Shown here piece by piece: positions 31,582 to 43,703 of a stretch of 64,000 nt of DNA. How positions within the stretch are numbered: position 1 is the stretch's first letter; each line of letters begins with the position of its first letter. The notes under the pieces were generated by a model, which saw only the letters and a list, made by a program, of their open reading frames with translations, searched no databases and was not told the DNA's origin. The translations under genes were made by a program, and so were the position numbers. Origin of the DNA: Xiphydria camelus (lineage: Eukaryota > Arthropoda > Insecta > Hymenoptera > Xiphydriidae); the NCBI GenBank assembly GCA_963678675.1, contig OY783197.1:13799813-13863812 (forward strand). Direction: 5' to 3'.

Positions 31582-32047
31582 ACTCTAAGTGGAGGGGACA
31601 ATTTCAGGACTTTAAGATCTTTTTCAACGCTAAGTCAGGCCTTTCTGTGCTATTTCATGGCTACGTTTTGAAAGAGGTGGGGATATTCAGAGGTAGCATG
31701 GCTATTTCAGTGGTTTTTCACGTCTGTCAGTGGTTTTTCAGTGGTCTTTCAGTTCTGTCAGGACTTTTTCAGTTCTCGGATTTCGACTCGGGTTCCCAAA
31801 ACAGAAAGAGACAGCACGACTCAAGGTCAACGGATCGGCGTTTCTAACTTCAAAGGTGCCGCGTGGGAGTTAGCTAGCTGTGTAAGCTGTGCTTCCACTG
31901 CAACCACTTCGACTCCTTCCGTATTGGAATCCAACACAAGGGATAAATCGAGGTAATTACGAAGGTTCCCGAAGGAGAAACGAATTATGCCAGTTGAATA
32001 ACAGGTCCTAAAATCAGGTAGAAACGTTCCTAATCCTTATCTTCTAA

Positions 32048-32182
32048 CTAAGGGCCGGTTTTACCAACACGGTATAAACGCGGTATAGCGCTATACTGAG
32101 AATAACCAGCGATAAGCCTTATGGTTATTTTCAGTATAGCGCTATACCGCGTTTATACCGTGTTGGTAAAACCGGCCCTTAG
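32048..32182. mobile_element. 135-bp palindromic MITE
   Basis: CTAAGGGCCGGTTTTACCAA is mirrored by TTGGTAAAACCGGCCCTTAG. The centre has ATAGCGCTATAC on both sides, itself palindromic. Arms differ at almost no position, suggesting a young copy. Confidence 0.85.
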
Positions 32183-32220
32183 AGAACATTAAGATAGCCT
32201 ACCTGCTGAGCTATTTTTGT

Positions 32221-32685
32221 ATTATTCCTGGAAGTAACAGGAAATTTCTTAAAACTTAGTACCTCATTTGAAAGGTGATGAAGCAGAGAAGTTTTTAAAA
32301 TAATTTGTACGTTGAATGTATTCACAATTTTTTGAAATAAATCCTGGCGAATCTACAATTGGGTTAAAGTTTCTAACAACCGTTACAGGTTTTAGCTGCT
32401 ATATTTTTGTCATATCAAACTATTTAACATAATTTTTGTTACATAACATGAACTACTATGTGTATTAACGGTAGAGGCAAGAAAAATTACAAAAATAAAA
32501 TTATCCTTTTTTTATTTTACAGTTAGTAGTAAAAGATAGTTCATTTCTAAGAAAACACAAAAATTAAAATATCTCGGAAACTATCAACAAGTGGATTATG
32601 TATATTGTGGTTCAATCGACTGCAAATTGTCTCTACTATAACACCTCTTCAAAAAAAGGAATACGTCGCGGTACCTGTCACCCTG
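32221..32685 (+). mobile_element. inverted partner arm of the CAGGGTG transposon
   Basis: It is the inverted copy of 25223-25685, ending CGCGGTACCTGTCACCCTG. TATA-like sequence flanks the outer side of both arms. Either one 7.5-kb element filled by insertions or two independent ends would explain it. Confidence 0.75.
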
Positions 32686-33819
32686 GTATAGCGTTAAAAT
32701 TAAAACAAACATAGATACCTATCTTCTACCCTATGTGGATTCGCTTTAACCAAATATAATTTGAAATGGACTGATTTCCAAAATGGCTGATTGACGTAGG
32801 CCAAATTATACGGTATTATGTGAACTCAATAAAGCACCTCGAGACTTGGGGGGGGGGGGGGGGAGGGGACGGACTTACGTTAATATAAAGCAACCCGAGT
32901 CGTAAAAGGCGAGGGGACTCGCGTTATTGAAGTACTTCATTGGTCATTATTATGTCAGATTCGGTTAAAGCGATTCCAAAAACTAAATTAAACTGATTGT
33001 CAACGTAATCGCACGGCGCTTTAGTTTTTAGCCCATGTTAGTCGGTCAACTTTGAAACCGGTCATTTTCGAAATAGATTTGTTTAAAACCATCAAATATG
33101 TGGTAGAAAATATGTTCGTTAAAATTTTTACGTGATATATAATTAGAAGACTCCTTGCTGAAATGTTCTGATGTCGATGGTTGGTGAACCATGAATGCTA
33201 TTGACATTAAAAACTAGTGGCAATATTTTTTTGATCAGCATTACACAAATAATGCTATGTTTAAAATTCAGGAACTTTAACCCAAATCGTTTTTCTAAGA
33301 AATGTACGGAGTTCTGAATTAAGATCGTCTTAAAAGTCAAGATCATACATGAATCGATAAAATGATCTAATATCCCCAGTGGGATAAATTTCACACACAC
33401 ACATAAGACTTTTAATATCACCCACCGCATATACGAGTATATGTCGCTTGGTTCTTCTTAAAGATATTCGGCAACACACTTTTCCATATTATGACGCTTG
33501 ATTTAGCAATCAATATAAAGGGTACCATATGTCATAAAAGAAGTTTATCTTTCTTTTTTAATATGAAAAAAAATATTTACGAATTTAGTCATACCTACCA
33601 TTATCTAATTATTCAATTTGGAGCTTGGTCCCTTTCTGCTAGAAGCTTTTTAAATATAGTCGAACTGATGAGAAAACTCGATTAAACTAAACATTTTTTC
33701 GTTTGCACATTTGGTTTTTCATTACTGGTGGAAAATATAAATAAGATTTTATGTACATTTTAGTACACATACATATAATCACCATCAAAGGCATCATACT
33801 AAATACATTGGAAGCAATA
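32686..33819. other. unassigned stretch
   Basis: It contains a poly-G tract of 18 bases broken by one A near 32862 and a CAC-repeat near 33394. The longest frames (95 codons minus, 64 plus) have no recognisable similarity and AT-driven composition. Confidence 0.35.
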
Positions 33820-34291
33820 TACAGGGTGTTCATTTTAAAACTTACCACCCACGTTATCTGCGTAAAGAGACATATTTCTGAAAATCGCCGAGACACGTCA
33901 ACAAAATTATTGAGGGGGAACATTTTTTATAAAAATTCGACGCCCCCCCCCCCCCCTCAACCACCTGACTCCGAGGGCGGTAACCCCAATATTCTTAAAT
34001 GGAACAGGGGGTCGAGTGATAGCTCATTTTAACGTCAAATTTGAAAAGTAGGACGTCAAAATGTACACAATTAAAAGCCCTTTAAAATGAGGTATCACTC
34101 GACCCCTTGTTCCATTTAAGAATATTGGGGTTACCGCCCTCGGAGTCAGGTGGTTGAGGGGGGGGGGGCGTCGAATTTTTATAAAAAATGTTCCCCCTCA
34201 ATAATTTTGTTGACGTGTCTCGGCGATTTTCAGAAATATGTCTCTTTACGCAGATAACGTGGGTGGTAAGTTTTAAAATGAACACCCTGTA
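33820..34291. mobile_element. 470-bp palindrome with ACAGGGTGTTCATTTT ends
   Basis: Arms of about 205 bp mirror from TACAGGGTGTTCATTTTAAA inward, each with a long C or G tract (near 33948 and 34160). The centre (34030-34080) is unique. The mirrored 80-90-codon frames are artefacts of the palindrome. Confidence 0.9.
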
Positions 34292-34493
34292 CGTATAACC
34301 AAGAGCGAACTGTATCAGCAATTTCTTTAATCGTGCTTTTCTTGTACTGAATAAGTGGATAGTATGACCCAGAGATTTTAATGACGTTAATATGTACTTC
34401 CGGCTATGCGACGGTGGGTTCTATCGAGTTTTTAAATAGAGATGTATACTCTGCATACGCACTATATACGTATATATATGTCACATACTTTAT

Positions 34494-34800
34494 ACCGGGT
34501 GTGTTATTTTAATCTCTCTAAGCTAATATCTCGAAAAGTAGATTATATACAAAAATAATTTTTTAGCACAACATTTTTATAGTTTTGAGGAATTTATTGG
34601 AATGAAACTCGATAATTTTTGATAGTGAGTTGTAGAGCTCATCAATGCGAATAAAAAAGGAATAAGGTGAATTGCTCATCCGTTGAACCGTCTGTGAAGT
34701 GTTTCCGTTCAAAGTAAAAGTGTTAAACCCACTAACAATTGCGTCGACAATGATTCCGACAAAAACTGCACCCCGTACCACAATAAAAATTACATACCGT
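34494..34800. mobile_element. single transposon end (CCGGGTGTGTTATTTTAAT)
   Basis: The sequence CCGGGTGTGTTATTTTAATC followed by ATCTCGAAAAGTAGAT resembles the ends of CAGGGTG-type insect transposons. No partner end is seen nearby. Confidence 0.3.
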
Positions 34801-35045
34801 AGTTCGTTCGCTCAAAAAAAGTATTGATATCTGAATATAATGCTAAATATCTACCAAGTGTTTCTAAGGATGGGTAAATATGAGATACGAGAGTGCAAGC
34901 GACAACTTTTCGATTAATTCTTCACACGCCTCCCGTTTCGTCCGTTTTGCAAATCATACAATATATTCAAATGTAACAAAAGTGATCAAGATCGAAATGA
35001 CAACTGACTATACCAAAAGCAGACCACCAATTGTTGATGTTTTTT
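34695..35045. repeat. diverged repeat, copy 1 (copy 2 at 60370-60680)
   Basis: It shares an ordered series of words with 60370-60680: GCGTCGACAA, AAAAAGTATTGATATC, CTTCACAC-C-TC, GATCGAAATGACAA and GACTRTA-CAAA. Copies are in the same orientation, perhaps 70 percent alike, so old. It could be a transposon or the 5' part of a duplicated gene. Confidence 0.55.
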
Positions 35046-35774
35046 GCGGGTGACCAATTCTAAGCATGTCTATCACCTGTCGATAATGAAACTTCTTAAA
35101 TCAGGTAGGTATGCCTGATTTTAATCCGGTTAAAGTGAAATCTGAATATAATTAGGCGTACTCACCTCAGTTGAGCAATTTTGTACAGTTAAAGCAAGAG
35201 ATCTTTCGACAAATTTGTTTAGCAGAAATATAAAAATCTTATGCTTTCTGTACTTCATGACCTGTATTCTATATTCTAGTATGCTTTGTGCGGACTTGTA
35301 ATTGTCGGTTCTGTAAGTTTAAATGCACAAAGTTTCTACCGCAAGTTCTACAGTTACCTGCAGAATCAGTCAACGATTGAGCTCATCAAGAGAGAGTGTA
35401 TGATCTTAAAAGCTCTATACATTACATTTGATACGGAGATCAAGGTAGAATTCAACCTTGTACATTACACATGTAATTTTCATTGTATTTACAATAAAAT
35501 CTTGATTTTTTATGGTACCTGGGTTCTATGGTACTCTCTACTTTTCTCCGATTCCTCGCAGCAAGGGGAATTGAAATAGTGATGACCCATAACAAACACA
35601 CACATACAAGCATAGATACATCGTATGCTCGGCCTTGTACGAGTATACCACCATTATCCAATACAAAGTGTTTTCCGCTCGTAGTAGGTGGCCACAGAAT
35701 CCAGGTTGTTTTTACTTTATGTTGTAAATACCTACATATATTTGCCATCAATCTGAAAATAAGATTTTATTTCG
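35046..35774. other. unassigned stretch
   Basis: Overlapping frames of ~97-124 codons on both strands (35286-35902) have no recognisable domain, and the last one runs into the next palindrome. I cannot support a gene. Confidence 0.35.
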
Positions 35775-36019
35775 AGAGTGCTATAACAGAGGGATGTAAT
35801 AACGGAAAAGTAAATTTTACAGGAGGGAAGAAAAACGATTTAAAAATCAGGTTTTTTATTTCAAACAAATGTTTACTCATATGGAGCACATTTTCTAGAT
35901 AAGTAGAAAATATGGGTAAACATTTGTTTTAAATAAAAAACCTGATTTTTAAATCGTTTTTCGTCCCTCCTGTAAAATTTACTTTTCCGGAGTTACGCCC
36001 CTCTGTTATAGCATCCTCG
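35775..36019. mobile_element. 245-bp palindromic MITE
   Basis: GCTATAACAGAGGG pairs with CCCTCTGTTATAGC. Inner blocks GTAAATTTTACAGGAGGGA and AAATCAGGTTTTTTATTT are mirrored; loop near 35897. Confidence 0.85.
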
Positions 36020-36605
36020 ATTTGTTCCACATAAATACATATATCGTTATAATATTTAAAAATATGAAAAAAGGTTTCAAATTTGCATTTCAACCAATTA
36101 TATTAACTAGTGCATGCAGAATATAATGGGTAAGAGATATTGCATGGAATATTTTACTACATATTAATATTGGGAGACGAGGCATCAGTGCCATATCCTT
36201 CTCTACGAGTACTATATCACGTAATGAAGCTCCTCCTATTTTGGACCTTTTAATCATTAAATAACACAAAATATTATTATACATACATAAGTAATCTATG
36301 AATTAATAGTCTCAAATACTTTTGGTGTAACACACATTTAATGAACGTACATATAACGTTGAATTTTTTCTAAATCGGACAGTTATTACATTGTTTAAAC
36401 TTTAAATTAATGTAAAAATGTCATGTTTTTCTTTATTACTCTTATAAGTCGTCTATCAATATAAACGAGTAACCGGATATCCATTAAGAATTTTCTTCAT
36501 AAAAATGTCATGCTTTATGACAAGAGAGAGATAACTAAGCATTTAATAATTCCTATTATTTATAACTTTGTAGTTAAAATATCAGGGTTGCAAAGATTTC
36601 AATAA
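36020..36605. other. AT-rich spacer
   Basis: Nothing recognisable beyond AT-rich DNA. Confidence 0.4.
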
Positions 36606-37560
36606 TTATCTAATTATCTAATAAGAGAATTCCGTAAGCGAAAGTGTGTGTCGGAAGTGGTTTGCGAACTTTCGTTGCGGAGATTTTGATCTCGAAGATG
36701 CTCCTCGCTCTGGTCGACCAGTTACTACTGATGTCGATCAAATCAAGGCTTTAATCGACTCCGACCGGCATTTGACGCAGAGATCGGACATAACTTCAAC
36801 ATTAACCAATCAACTGTTTCGAGACATTTACGGAAACTTGGGATGGTAAACAAGCTTGATGTTTGGTGCCGCACAAACTGAGCGAAAAGAATTTAATGGA
36901 CCGAATTTCTGCTTGCGACTCGCTGCTCAAACACCATCAAAATGAACCATTTTTAAAGCAGATGATTACTGGCGATGAAAAGTGGATTGTCTACAACAAT
37001 ATCTGCCAAAAAAGATCATGGTCGAAGTGTGGAGAGGCTCCTCAAACGGACGCAAAGGCAGGATTACACCCGAAGAATGTCATGCTCAGTATCTGGTGGG
37101 ATTATAAAGGAATCGTTTATTATGAGTTACTGCCACCCAACAGAATTATTTATTCCACCAAGTACTACTCACAACTGGTTAAATTAAAGCAAGCAATTGA
37201 TCAGAAGCTGCCCGAATAGGCGAACAGAAAGGGCGTTGTGTTTCACCAGGACAATGCTAGGCTACACGTTTCTCTGGTGACTCGGCAAAAATTATTTCGG
37301 TTTGGGTGGGATGTTTTGATGCACCCACCGTATAATTCGGACCCAGCACCTTCAGACTTTCACTTATTCCGGGCGCTACAGAACAATTTGAATAACAAAA
37401 CCTTTAGTTCCCTGAACGTCCTCAAAAATCACTTGGATTACTTCTTTGCCCAACAATCTCAGGACTTCTATGAAAGAGGGATAATGAAGTTCGTGGAGAG
37501 ATGGCAGAATGTCATTGAATAGAATGGAATATATTTAAGTTGATTAAAATCGTTTTTTTT
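36606..37560 (+). mobile_element. decayed mariner transposon
   Basis: N-terminal pieces read CRKWFANFRCGDFDLEDAPR and SGRPVTTD. The catalytic part at 36863-37522 reads VPHKLSEKNLMDRI, MITGDEKWIVYNN (first Asp), VMLSIWWDYKGIVYYELLP, VVFHQDNARLHVS (second Asp) and DPAPSDFHLFRALQN (third Asp). All three catalytic residues persist, but a frameshift near 36860 and a stop after KLPE near 37219 break it. The YSPDLAPSD block is altered to YNSDPAPSD. Terminal repeats are not evident. Confidence 0.88.
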
Positions 37561-38335
37561 TTAAATATTTTGCGTTTAAAATTTACTCAATTTTCGCTAC
37601 GGAATTATACATAGACTCAATAAAAAACCATTGCAGAGCTGGTAGAGCAGAATTTACAAAGTAATCTAAAAATTACTCTGTAATTTCTCTGAGAGTTCTT
37701 AAAATTGGAACATTTTTTTGCAGAGAAATGGAAGACTTTCGGCAATTCTTCACAAACGTTTAGCAGAAATTTAGCAGAGAAAAATTTCCGTTAGGGGTGG
37801 CTTTCGAAAGTTAAATGAAGGTAAGATAATAGCTTGTAATTAACGTTATTAATAAACGTTTATGCTGTTAGAATAAAGTACGTGTAAGGAACATTTATAT
37901 ACAAGATTAATTTACTGTAGAATTAGCTGGACATAATTGTCAAGTAGACAATTATAACCCAGCAAACACAGTTTCGTATAATTATCGTTATTTTTACGTA
38001 CTATCCGTCATATTATATAAGTAACAATTACATATATCACATGCTCCGTGATTGAAGCAGTTAATGTTCTCAAATATGTCATTCTTTCGAGAAGTCACAG
38101 TTACAAGAAAGTTATGACCTGTAATCATATAGTATACATATATTACCATGTGATATAAGAGTAATTTAATGATTTTTATGTAAACATTACGTGAATAACA
38201 CCAATCTGCATGGACTGGGATATTTTTACATTAATATCACGTTAAAAAAGTTAAATAAATATTTCTAAATATTGGTAAGTTGTGAGATATTGTCAGTGAA
38301 GTTTATAAACATAAAATGATGATCGCCTATTTCTA
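37561..38335. other. unassigned AT-rich stretch
   Basis: No supported feature. There are some repeated GCAGAG words between 37630 and 37790. Confidence 0.35.
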
Positions 38336-38438
38336 CATCCTACCGGGATTCGAACTTATGAACTTTTGGGTCGGGATGGGACGGGTTGCTTCGAAATTTG
38401 GAATGTTCTTCTACTCTAACCGATTGAGCCACCGACTC
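38336..38438 (-). repeat. tRNA-like (SINE-type) module, third copy
   Basis: On the minus strand GAGTCGGTGGCTCAATCGG (A-box region) and GTTCGAATCCCGGTAGG (B-box region) match the modules at 11487 and 12369. It stands alone here, outside any foldback, supporting a dispersed SINE. Confidence 0.65.
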
Positions 38439-38940
38439 TTTCATAAATTATTTGCAACTTTGGTATATGAATAAAAATTCTCAATTCGATATTACTTAAA
38501 ATATAAAAATGATAAATAGTCACTAAAGAAATCATCCATAAACCACGACATACTTCATTAGTCCATTTTTGCCACCCCCCCCCCCCCCATCTTCTCATCA
38601 GCATAATGGACGAACCTTATTCAACTTTATCACTCGTGTGATATTTTCCTCGCGAGATAAACTACTCATATAATATGTTATTTTGGCTACGTATTATATG
38701 GCTACGTAATTTCTACATCCATTCTAGTATGGATCAATTATATCTCAAGGTTACATAATAGCCTTGTGTTTGATATAAGTATGTTTGCTGGAAAATTATG
38801 CCTCATTGATCCACTATTTATAAACGTTTATTTCACGAACTCGAGTTTTTTGAATATATTACCGTGCAAATAATATAGCTAAATACGAAACGAATTTAAT
38901 TTACGATAAATGAAATTACAAATTTCGAAAAATCGTTTAC
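38439..38940. other. intron or spacer of the minus-strand gene candidate
   Basis: AT-rich with a C(14) tract near 38574. If the exon at 38941-38983 is real, this is its first intron. No second exon could be identified. Confidence 0.3.
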
Positions 38941-38983
38941 CTGTACCCATAACAATCACAAGGATGACACTAAAAAACCTCAT
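38941..38983 (-). CDS. candidate first coding exon with signal peptide
   Basis: ATG at 38983 opens MRFFSVILVIVMGTG, a basic residue followed by a hydrophobic core as in a secretory signal peptide. It is followed directly by a GTAAAC splice donor at 38940. A TATA box and initiator sit ~50-80 bp upstream with correct spacing. Only 14 codons are seen and downstream exons to the left were not found, so the product is unknown. This is the best candidate in the window for a non-transposon gene start. Confidence 0.4.
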
Positions 38984-39027
38984 TTTATACACCGAATGTC
39001 AGTCTGCGTATCGTCGTGATGCGACCG

Positions 39028-39060
39028 GAATGGTGACTGGAGTACAACTGATCTCTTATA
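39028..39060 (-). promoter_or_regulatory. core promoter for the minus-strand exon
   Basis: Read on the minus strand: TATAAG at 39060-39055 and CCATTCC (YYANWYY initiator) with +1 at 39031, 29 bp apart. The leader to the ATG is about 48 nt. Confidence 0.4.
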
Positions 39061-39469
39061 AACGTAGTTGATAACCCTCGATGGAGGGAGATTAAATTCA
39101 TCCTCACTCGAGATTTAACGTGCAAGCCACATTCACCTAACGAATAATTTGCACACCTAATAGGTTCGTATCTCTACATCAACTAATCTATAACTATAGT
39201 TAGGCTATTCATGCACGAATATATTTCTGCAAGTAAATAGACTACGTTAGAATTAACTAAAATATAAAATTCAAGAATGTGATTGAACGGCCAGAATTTG
39301 TATATCTACATAATTTATTAACCCTGGAGGACACGTAGTCGCTAAAATCACATTAGTGCTTGCGAGGCGTAAAATTTTAGTCCCTAATAATTATGTTGAT
39401 ATCGCTATATATTTTTTTTCAATTTGTATTATAGTACAGTAGTCCTATACCACTACTGAGATGTACATA

Positions 39470-40470
39470 CAGGGTCTTCAAAAAGTCCCGGTACGGCTGA
39501 TTATTTCAGCGGGAAATCATTTTAGAGAAAAATGTTTAATGCAAAACTTTTAGGATTTTTCCCTGGCTACCCAATGGTCATATTGAATTTGATCTTGACC
39601 ATGACTTTCAAGGTCATATCAAGGTCAAATTGATCTTTTTAAATGCGAACCCCTATTTTTGATACCGGAAATAAAAAGAGCGGGAAATTTCACATTCAAA
39701 TATGTCCTTGACCACTTTTTTCATGTGACCTTTATGGTCAGCGGAGCACAGTGGGAAATTTCCTTGAATTAGAAGGACAACATTCTTAATGGCTTATTCA
39801 ACTTAAACCAAATACGGTATAGGGGGTTTCTTGGGTCGCTGATCACGAATCTGGAGTCAGGTTTCAAAAATTCAAGATGGCGGATCCAATATAGCGGACG
39901 AGATTTTCGAAAATTGACGGATTCGTGCCAAATTTGGAAAATTTTGAATGTTTGAAATCTGATTTCAGGTTCGTGATCAGCGACCCAAAAAGCCCACTTA
40001 TACAAAATTTGGCACGAATCCGTTAATTTTCGAAAATCTCGTCCGCCATATTGGATCCGCCATCTTGAATTTTTGAAACCTGACTCAAGATTCGTGATCA
40101 GCGACCCAGAAAACCCCCTATACCGTATTTGGTTTAAGTTGAATAAGCCATTAAGAATGTTGTCCTTCTAATTCAAGGAAATTTCCCACTGTGCTCCGCT
40201 GACCATAAAGGTTACATGAAAAAAATGGTCAAGGACATATTTGAATGTGAAATTTCTCGCTCTTTTCATTTCCGGTATCAAAAATAGGGGTTCGCATTTA
40301 AAAAGATCAATTTTACCTTGATATGACCTTGAAAGTCATGGTCAAGATCAAATTCAATATGACCATTGGGTAGCCAGGGAAAAATCCTAAAAGTTTTGCA
40401 TTAAACATTTTTCTCTAAAATGATTTCCCGCTGAAATAATCAGCCGTACCGGGACTTTTTGAAGACCCTG
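39470..40470. mobile_element. 1.0-kb palindromic foldback (CAGGGTCTTC ends)
   Basis: CAGGGTCTTCAAAAAGTCCC at the left is mirrored at the right, with arms of ~495 bp meeting near 39970. Each arm includes a unit of the AAGATGGCGGATCC / GGTCGCTGATCACGAATC repeat family found at 25981-26680. Arms differ at few positions. Confidence 0.9.
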
Positions 40471-40972
40471 TGTCATAATAATTTATAATAGAAGATGATT
40501 GATTGATTGATTGATAAGGAGTTTTATTGCCCAAAATTAAACAAAAATTGTGCAGCTGGGCTGCAGGAATAGTCTTACAATACAGTACTATGGAATAGAG
40601 TAGTAATAATGATAAATTAGTATTAGCGGTTAACAAGAGTGCGCTCTCTCCTGTCTGGTCCACAGTTTTAATGCTAAGTAAAATAAAAATAAAATAATAT
40701 AATTAATATGATAAAGATTGTAAATGAGGTAGATTATGGGTATGAAGAGCATTAGCAACTCGAATTAATGTACAGAATTATGAATGGACAGAATTGCCGT
40801 CAGATATTTCCAGTTAGTTGAGGTGGTTTTTGAGTCCAGTCTTGAAAGAGGCAAGTGATGGTGCATCCTTTATGTCAACGGGTAGCAGATTCCATATATG
40901 TGGGGCCGTCATTGCAAACGAATGCTTGTAGGCATCAGTTCGATAGCTAGGTATTTGGAGCTGGTGATTAGA

Positions 40973-42732
40973 CTAATTTCTTAAATGCCGTCTAGCGACA
41001 TGAGAGAGCAACAAGTCCTTGAGAAAATGCGACTCCTCATGTAGGGCAACATAAGTGAGTCTTGCCACTGCACGGCTTCTAGCATTTACTACTGACAGCC
41101 ACCCTAATTGGTGACGAAAATTCGAGATGTGGGAATCGCGTGGCAAATTAAAGATGAATCTCAGTCCTTTGTTCATCAGTCTCTGTAGCTTCAGATCAAA
41201 AGTAGCTCCAGCTCCAAGGAGAGCAGTAGAACAATAGTTGATGTGCGGCAGCACAAGGGCTGAGACTAAACATATGCGGAGATTCTCATCAGTGTAGCTG
41301 CGAAGCTGGTATAGTCTGTAGAATACTCTGCCAACCTGCGAGGTGATATTGGACAGGTGTTGACGAAACGTTAACTTGGAGTCAATTACTACTCCGAGGT
41401 TTCTGACTGATGATTCGAACGGTATTCCAATGCCGCCCAAGCCCAGAGGCGGCAATGAGTCGAGATTAATGTTGTTGATTTGGCGTTTATTTCCCAGGAT
41501 AATAGCTTTGGTTTTGGTGAGATTGAGCTTGAGGCGGTTTGTCGTCGCCCAATCGTGGATGGCAGCGATGTCTTGATTAAGCTCGTGGATGCATTTACTC
41601 AGGCTGGCAGGCTGACAAGTGGCGTAGATTTTCAGATCATCGGCAAACAGTAATCCAATATCGTTATTGAAGAGCGAGAACAATAGCGGACCCAAAACAG
41701 ATCCCTGAGGCACCCTCATGTTGGTGGAGACCTAATTAGTTATGGCATTGTTATTACCGCATTTCACCACCTGCTGCCTACCTGTCAGATATGACAACAT
41801 CCATTCACTGGCCCTGTCTGAGAATCCTATTTTCCACAGCTTACGGAGAAGCAACTCGCGGGGAACGGTGTCGAACGCCTTTGAGAAATCAAAGAGTACG
41901 AGGATCGTGACCTGTCTTCTACCCATACCATGCTTGACATCATTAAATAATTTAACCAATGCTGTCGTCGTGTTATAGTCTGGTCGGAAGCAACACTGCC
42001 ATGGATCAAGAATGGAGTGGCACTTGATAGTCCGATATTTGATTGAAAATAAGCCGCTCGAGTATCTTGCTCAAGGTAGACAAAAGCGAGATCGGGCGAT
42101 AGTCGTTAAATGTTCTCGACGTGGCTCTTTTATTGATCGGGACAATGACGGCTTTTTTTCCAAGCAGTAGGGAATTGATAGTCGGAAATCGAGCGATTGA
42201 AGATCGTGACCAGAAATTCGATGATGATGTGCAGGACAGGGAGGAGCATCCGTAAACCAACTCCATCGGCTCCGGTAGCGTTAGATTTAGTTTTCCGAAA
42301 AGCTGATTCCACTGCCTCCGCAGTGACTGGACGGAAAGAAAATTCAGGTCTAGTGGATAAAACAGTCATCGGTTAGTTTCCTCACCCTTAGGAATAAGTG
42401 AAATCGGCGGCGATTCTTCACTGATGGAGACCCGAGCAAGTTCGGAGTTAAGCTGTTCAGGAGGAACCACCAGAGGCAGCAAGCTAGGAACCTTTTTTAA
42501 TTAGTCCCAGGACTCTCAGTTCCTGCCAGACAGCTGATGGGGATAATCCCTCCAGTCTAGAACGGTAGTACTGAGCTCTGGCATTAGCCAGGGCATGGAG
42601 GAAGCAGTCACGAGCCTTGCGGTATTCAGAGAGGTTAATCTGCCTCTTGTTGCGCCTGAACCTTCGGTAGATAGTTCTTACGGAGCGCTGGGCCAGTTGA
42701 AGGTCAGGAGTAATCCAAGGAGCGTTCTTCAC
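40973..42732 (-). pseudogene. LINE reverse transcriptase (ORF2 3' part)
   Basis: Ordered RT motifs appear in several frames: KSNATGADGVGL and FPTAWK; NDYRPISLLSTLSKILERLI; LFDFSKAFDTVPRELLL (motif A, catalytic Asp); VPQGSVLGPLLFSLF (motif B); LLFADDLKIYA (motif C, FADD). Between motifs B and C about 12 residues are missing, so NDI runs straight into GLLFADD. The C-terminal domain (QVGRVFYRLYQLRSY to HVARRHLRN) is intact in frame. It would copy element RNA at a nicked target; it is inactive. Confidence 0.85.
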
Positions 42733-42777
42733 TTTAATAGTAGTAAGGGGTACAGCAGAATCAAGAAGTTCGAAGAA

Positions 42778-43526
42778 TTACTTATAAAAGCCATCAAGAG
42801 TCGAGTCCAAGGAAGGAGAATTAGTAAACATTTGCCAATCAATCGATTTGAACATTTCCTGGGCAACCGGATCAGCCAGCTCGACGAGCCGTCGCGTGAT
42901 GATAATCTTGGACTGTGGTCGTATATGCTGGACGAATATATCCGCGTAAATTAAGTGGTGGCCGGCACCCATCGATGTGTCGGATTTTCCCCATGCCAGG
43001 ATACAGTCGGATTCATCCACCATGTATAGATCTAGCCACGTTGATGACGTACCAGTTACGTGAGTAAATCCATGGTCCACAAGCTTGAGGGAGAGATCAC
43101 GCATGAGCGAACTGATGTATCCAGCATCGTGATTGTCACTCAGTTGGTCAGCATAAAGGCGCCCATGACAACCTTGTGCGCATAGCCATCCATCGCTGTT
43201 GATAGAACGAATCCAAAGTCTACTGGGGTTGTGAACCCGACATGCGGCGGCCTGTATACCACAAAAGCGAAGATTGGAGGAGAGCCAGGTCTTAATAATT
43301 CACACATTAAATATTCAATTGAGCCAGAGTTTCCATTGGTGTTGGAATTCGAAATAACCTTCACAGAGAGAGACTCATGGATGTAAAACGCAACACCACC
43401 GCCATGGACGTTTCTATCCTTCCTAATCAGTGAGTAGCCAGCCAATTTAACAGTGGAGTCGGAAATCTCAGATGCTAGCCAAGTCTCAGTTACAGCGATG
43501 ATTTGAAAAGGTTGACTGGAGTCCAA
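42778..43526 (-). pseudogene. LINE AP-like endonuclease (ORF2 5' part)
   Basis: IIAVTETWLASEISDSTVKL carries the catalytic Glu of AP-type endonucleases. GYSLIRKDRNVHGGGVAFYI is the typical R-x-DR-GGG block. The frame shifts near 43140, and 43104-42778 continues with YMVDESDCILAWGKSDTSMG-like and ADIFVQHIRPQSK sequence. It should nick target DNA to prime reverse transcription; it is disrupted. Confidence 0.75.
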
Positions 43527-43703
43527 ATAAGTTTTTAGAATGTCAAGGTGCGACCGAAGAGAATTGGAATTGAGACAGCAACAGTGGAGGCTTGAGTATG
43601 ACTGAGAGTTGTTGATATTGGAGCAGACAGGGCGCTGGCATCATTCAGGTTGGGCAGAGTATATCTGTATTATCCTGGGAATATCTGCCTCAGTGTTGAT
43701 AAT

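Larger units (their letters stand above)
28886..31792. mobile_element. CTGAAAAAG-word-saturated element, 2.9 kb
   Basis: The left end CCCGAGTCGAAATCCGAGAA is mirrored by the right end finishing GATTTCGACTCGGG. The terminal 300 bp at the left and ~110 bp at the right are filled with GAACTGAAAAAG, GACAGAACTGAAAG and their complements. Bases 29116-29200 repeat the left end a second time. The interior holds three smaller palindromes and a minisatellite; 30214-31446 has only short unremarkable frames (one of 70 codons at 31106). No transposase is seen. Confidence 0.6.

Noticed and set aside
33751..34321. Homologous 80-90-codon proteins on opposite strands
   Set aside because: They are mirror translations of one palindromic MITE.
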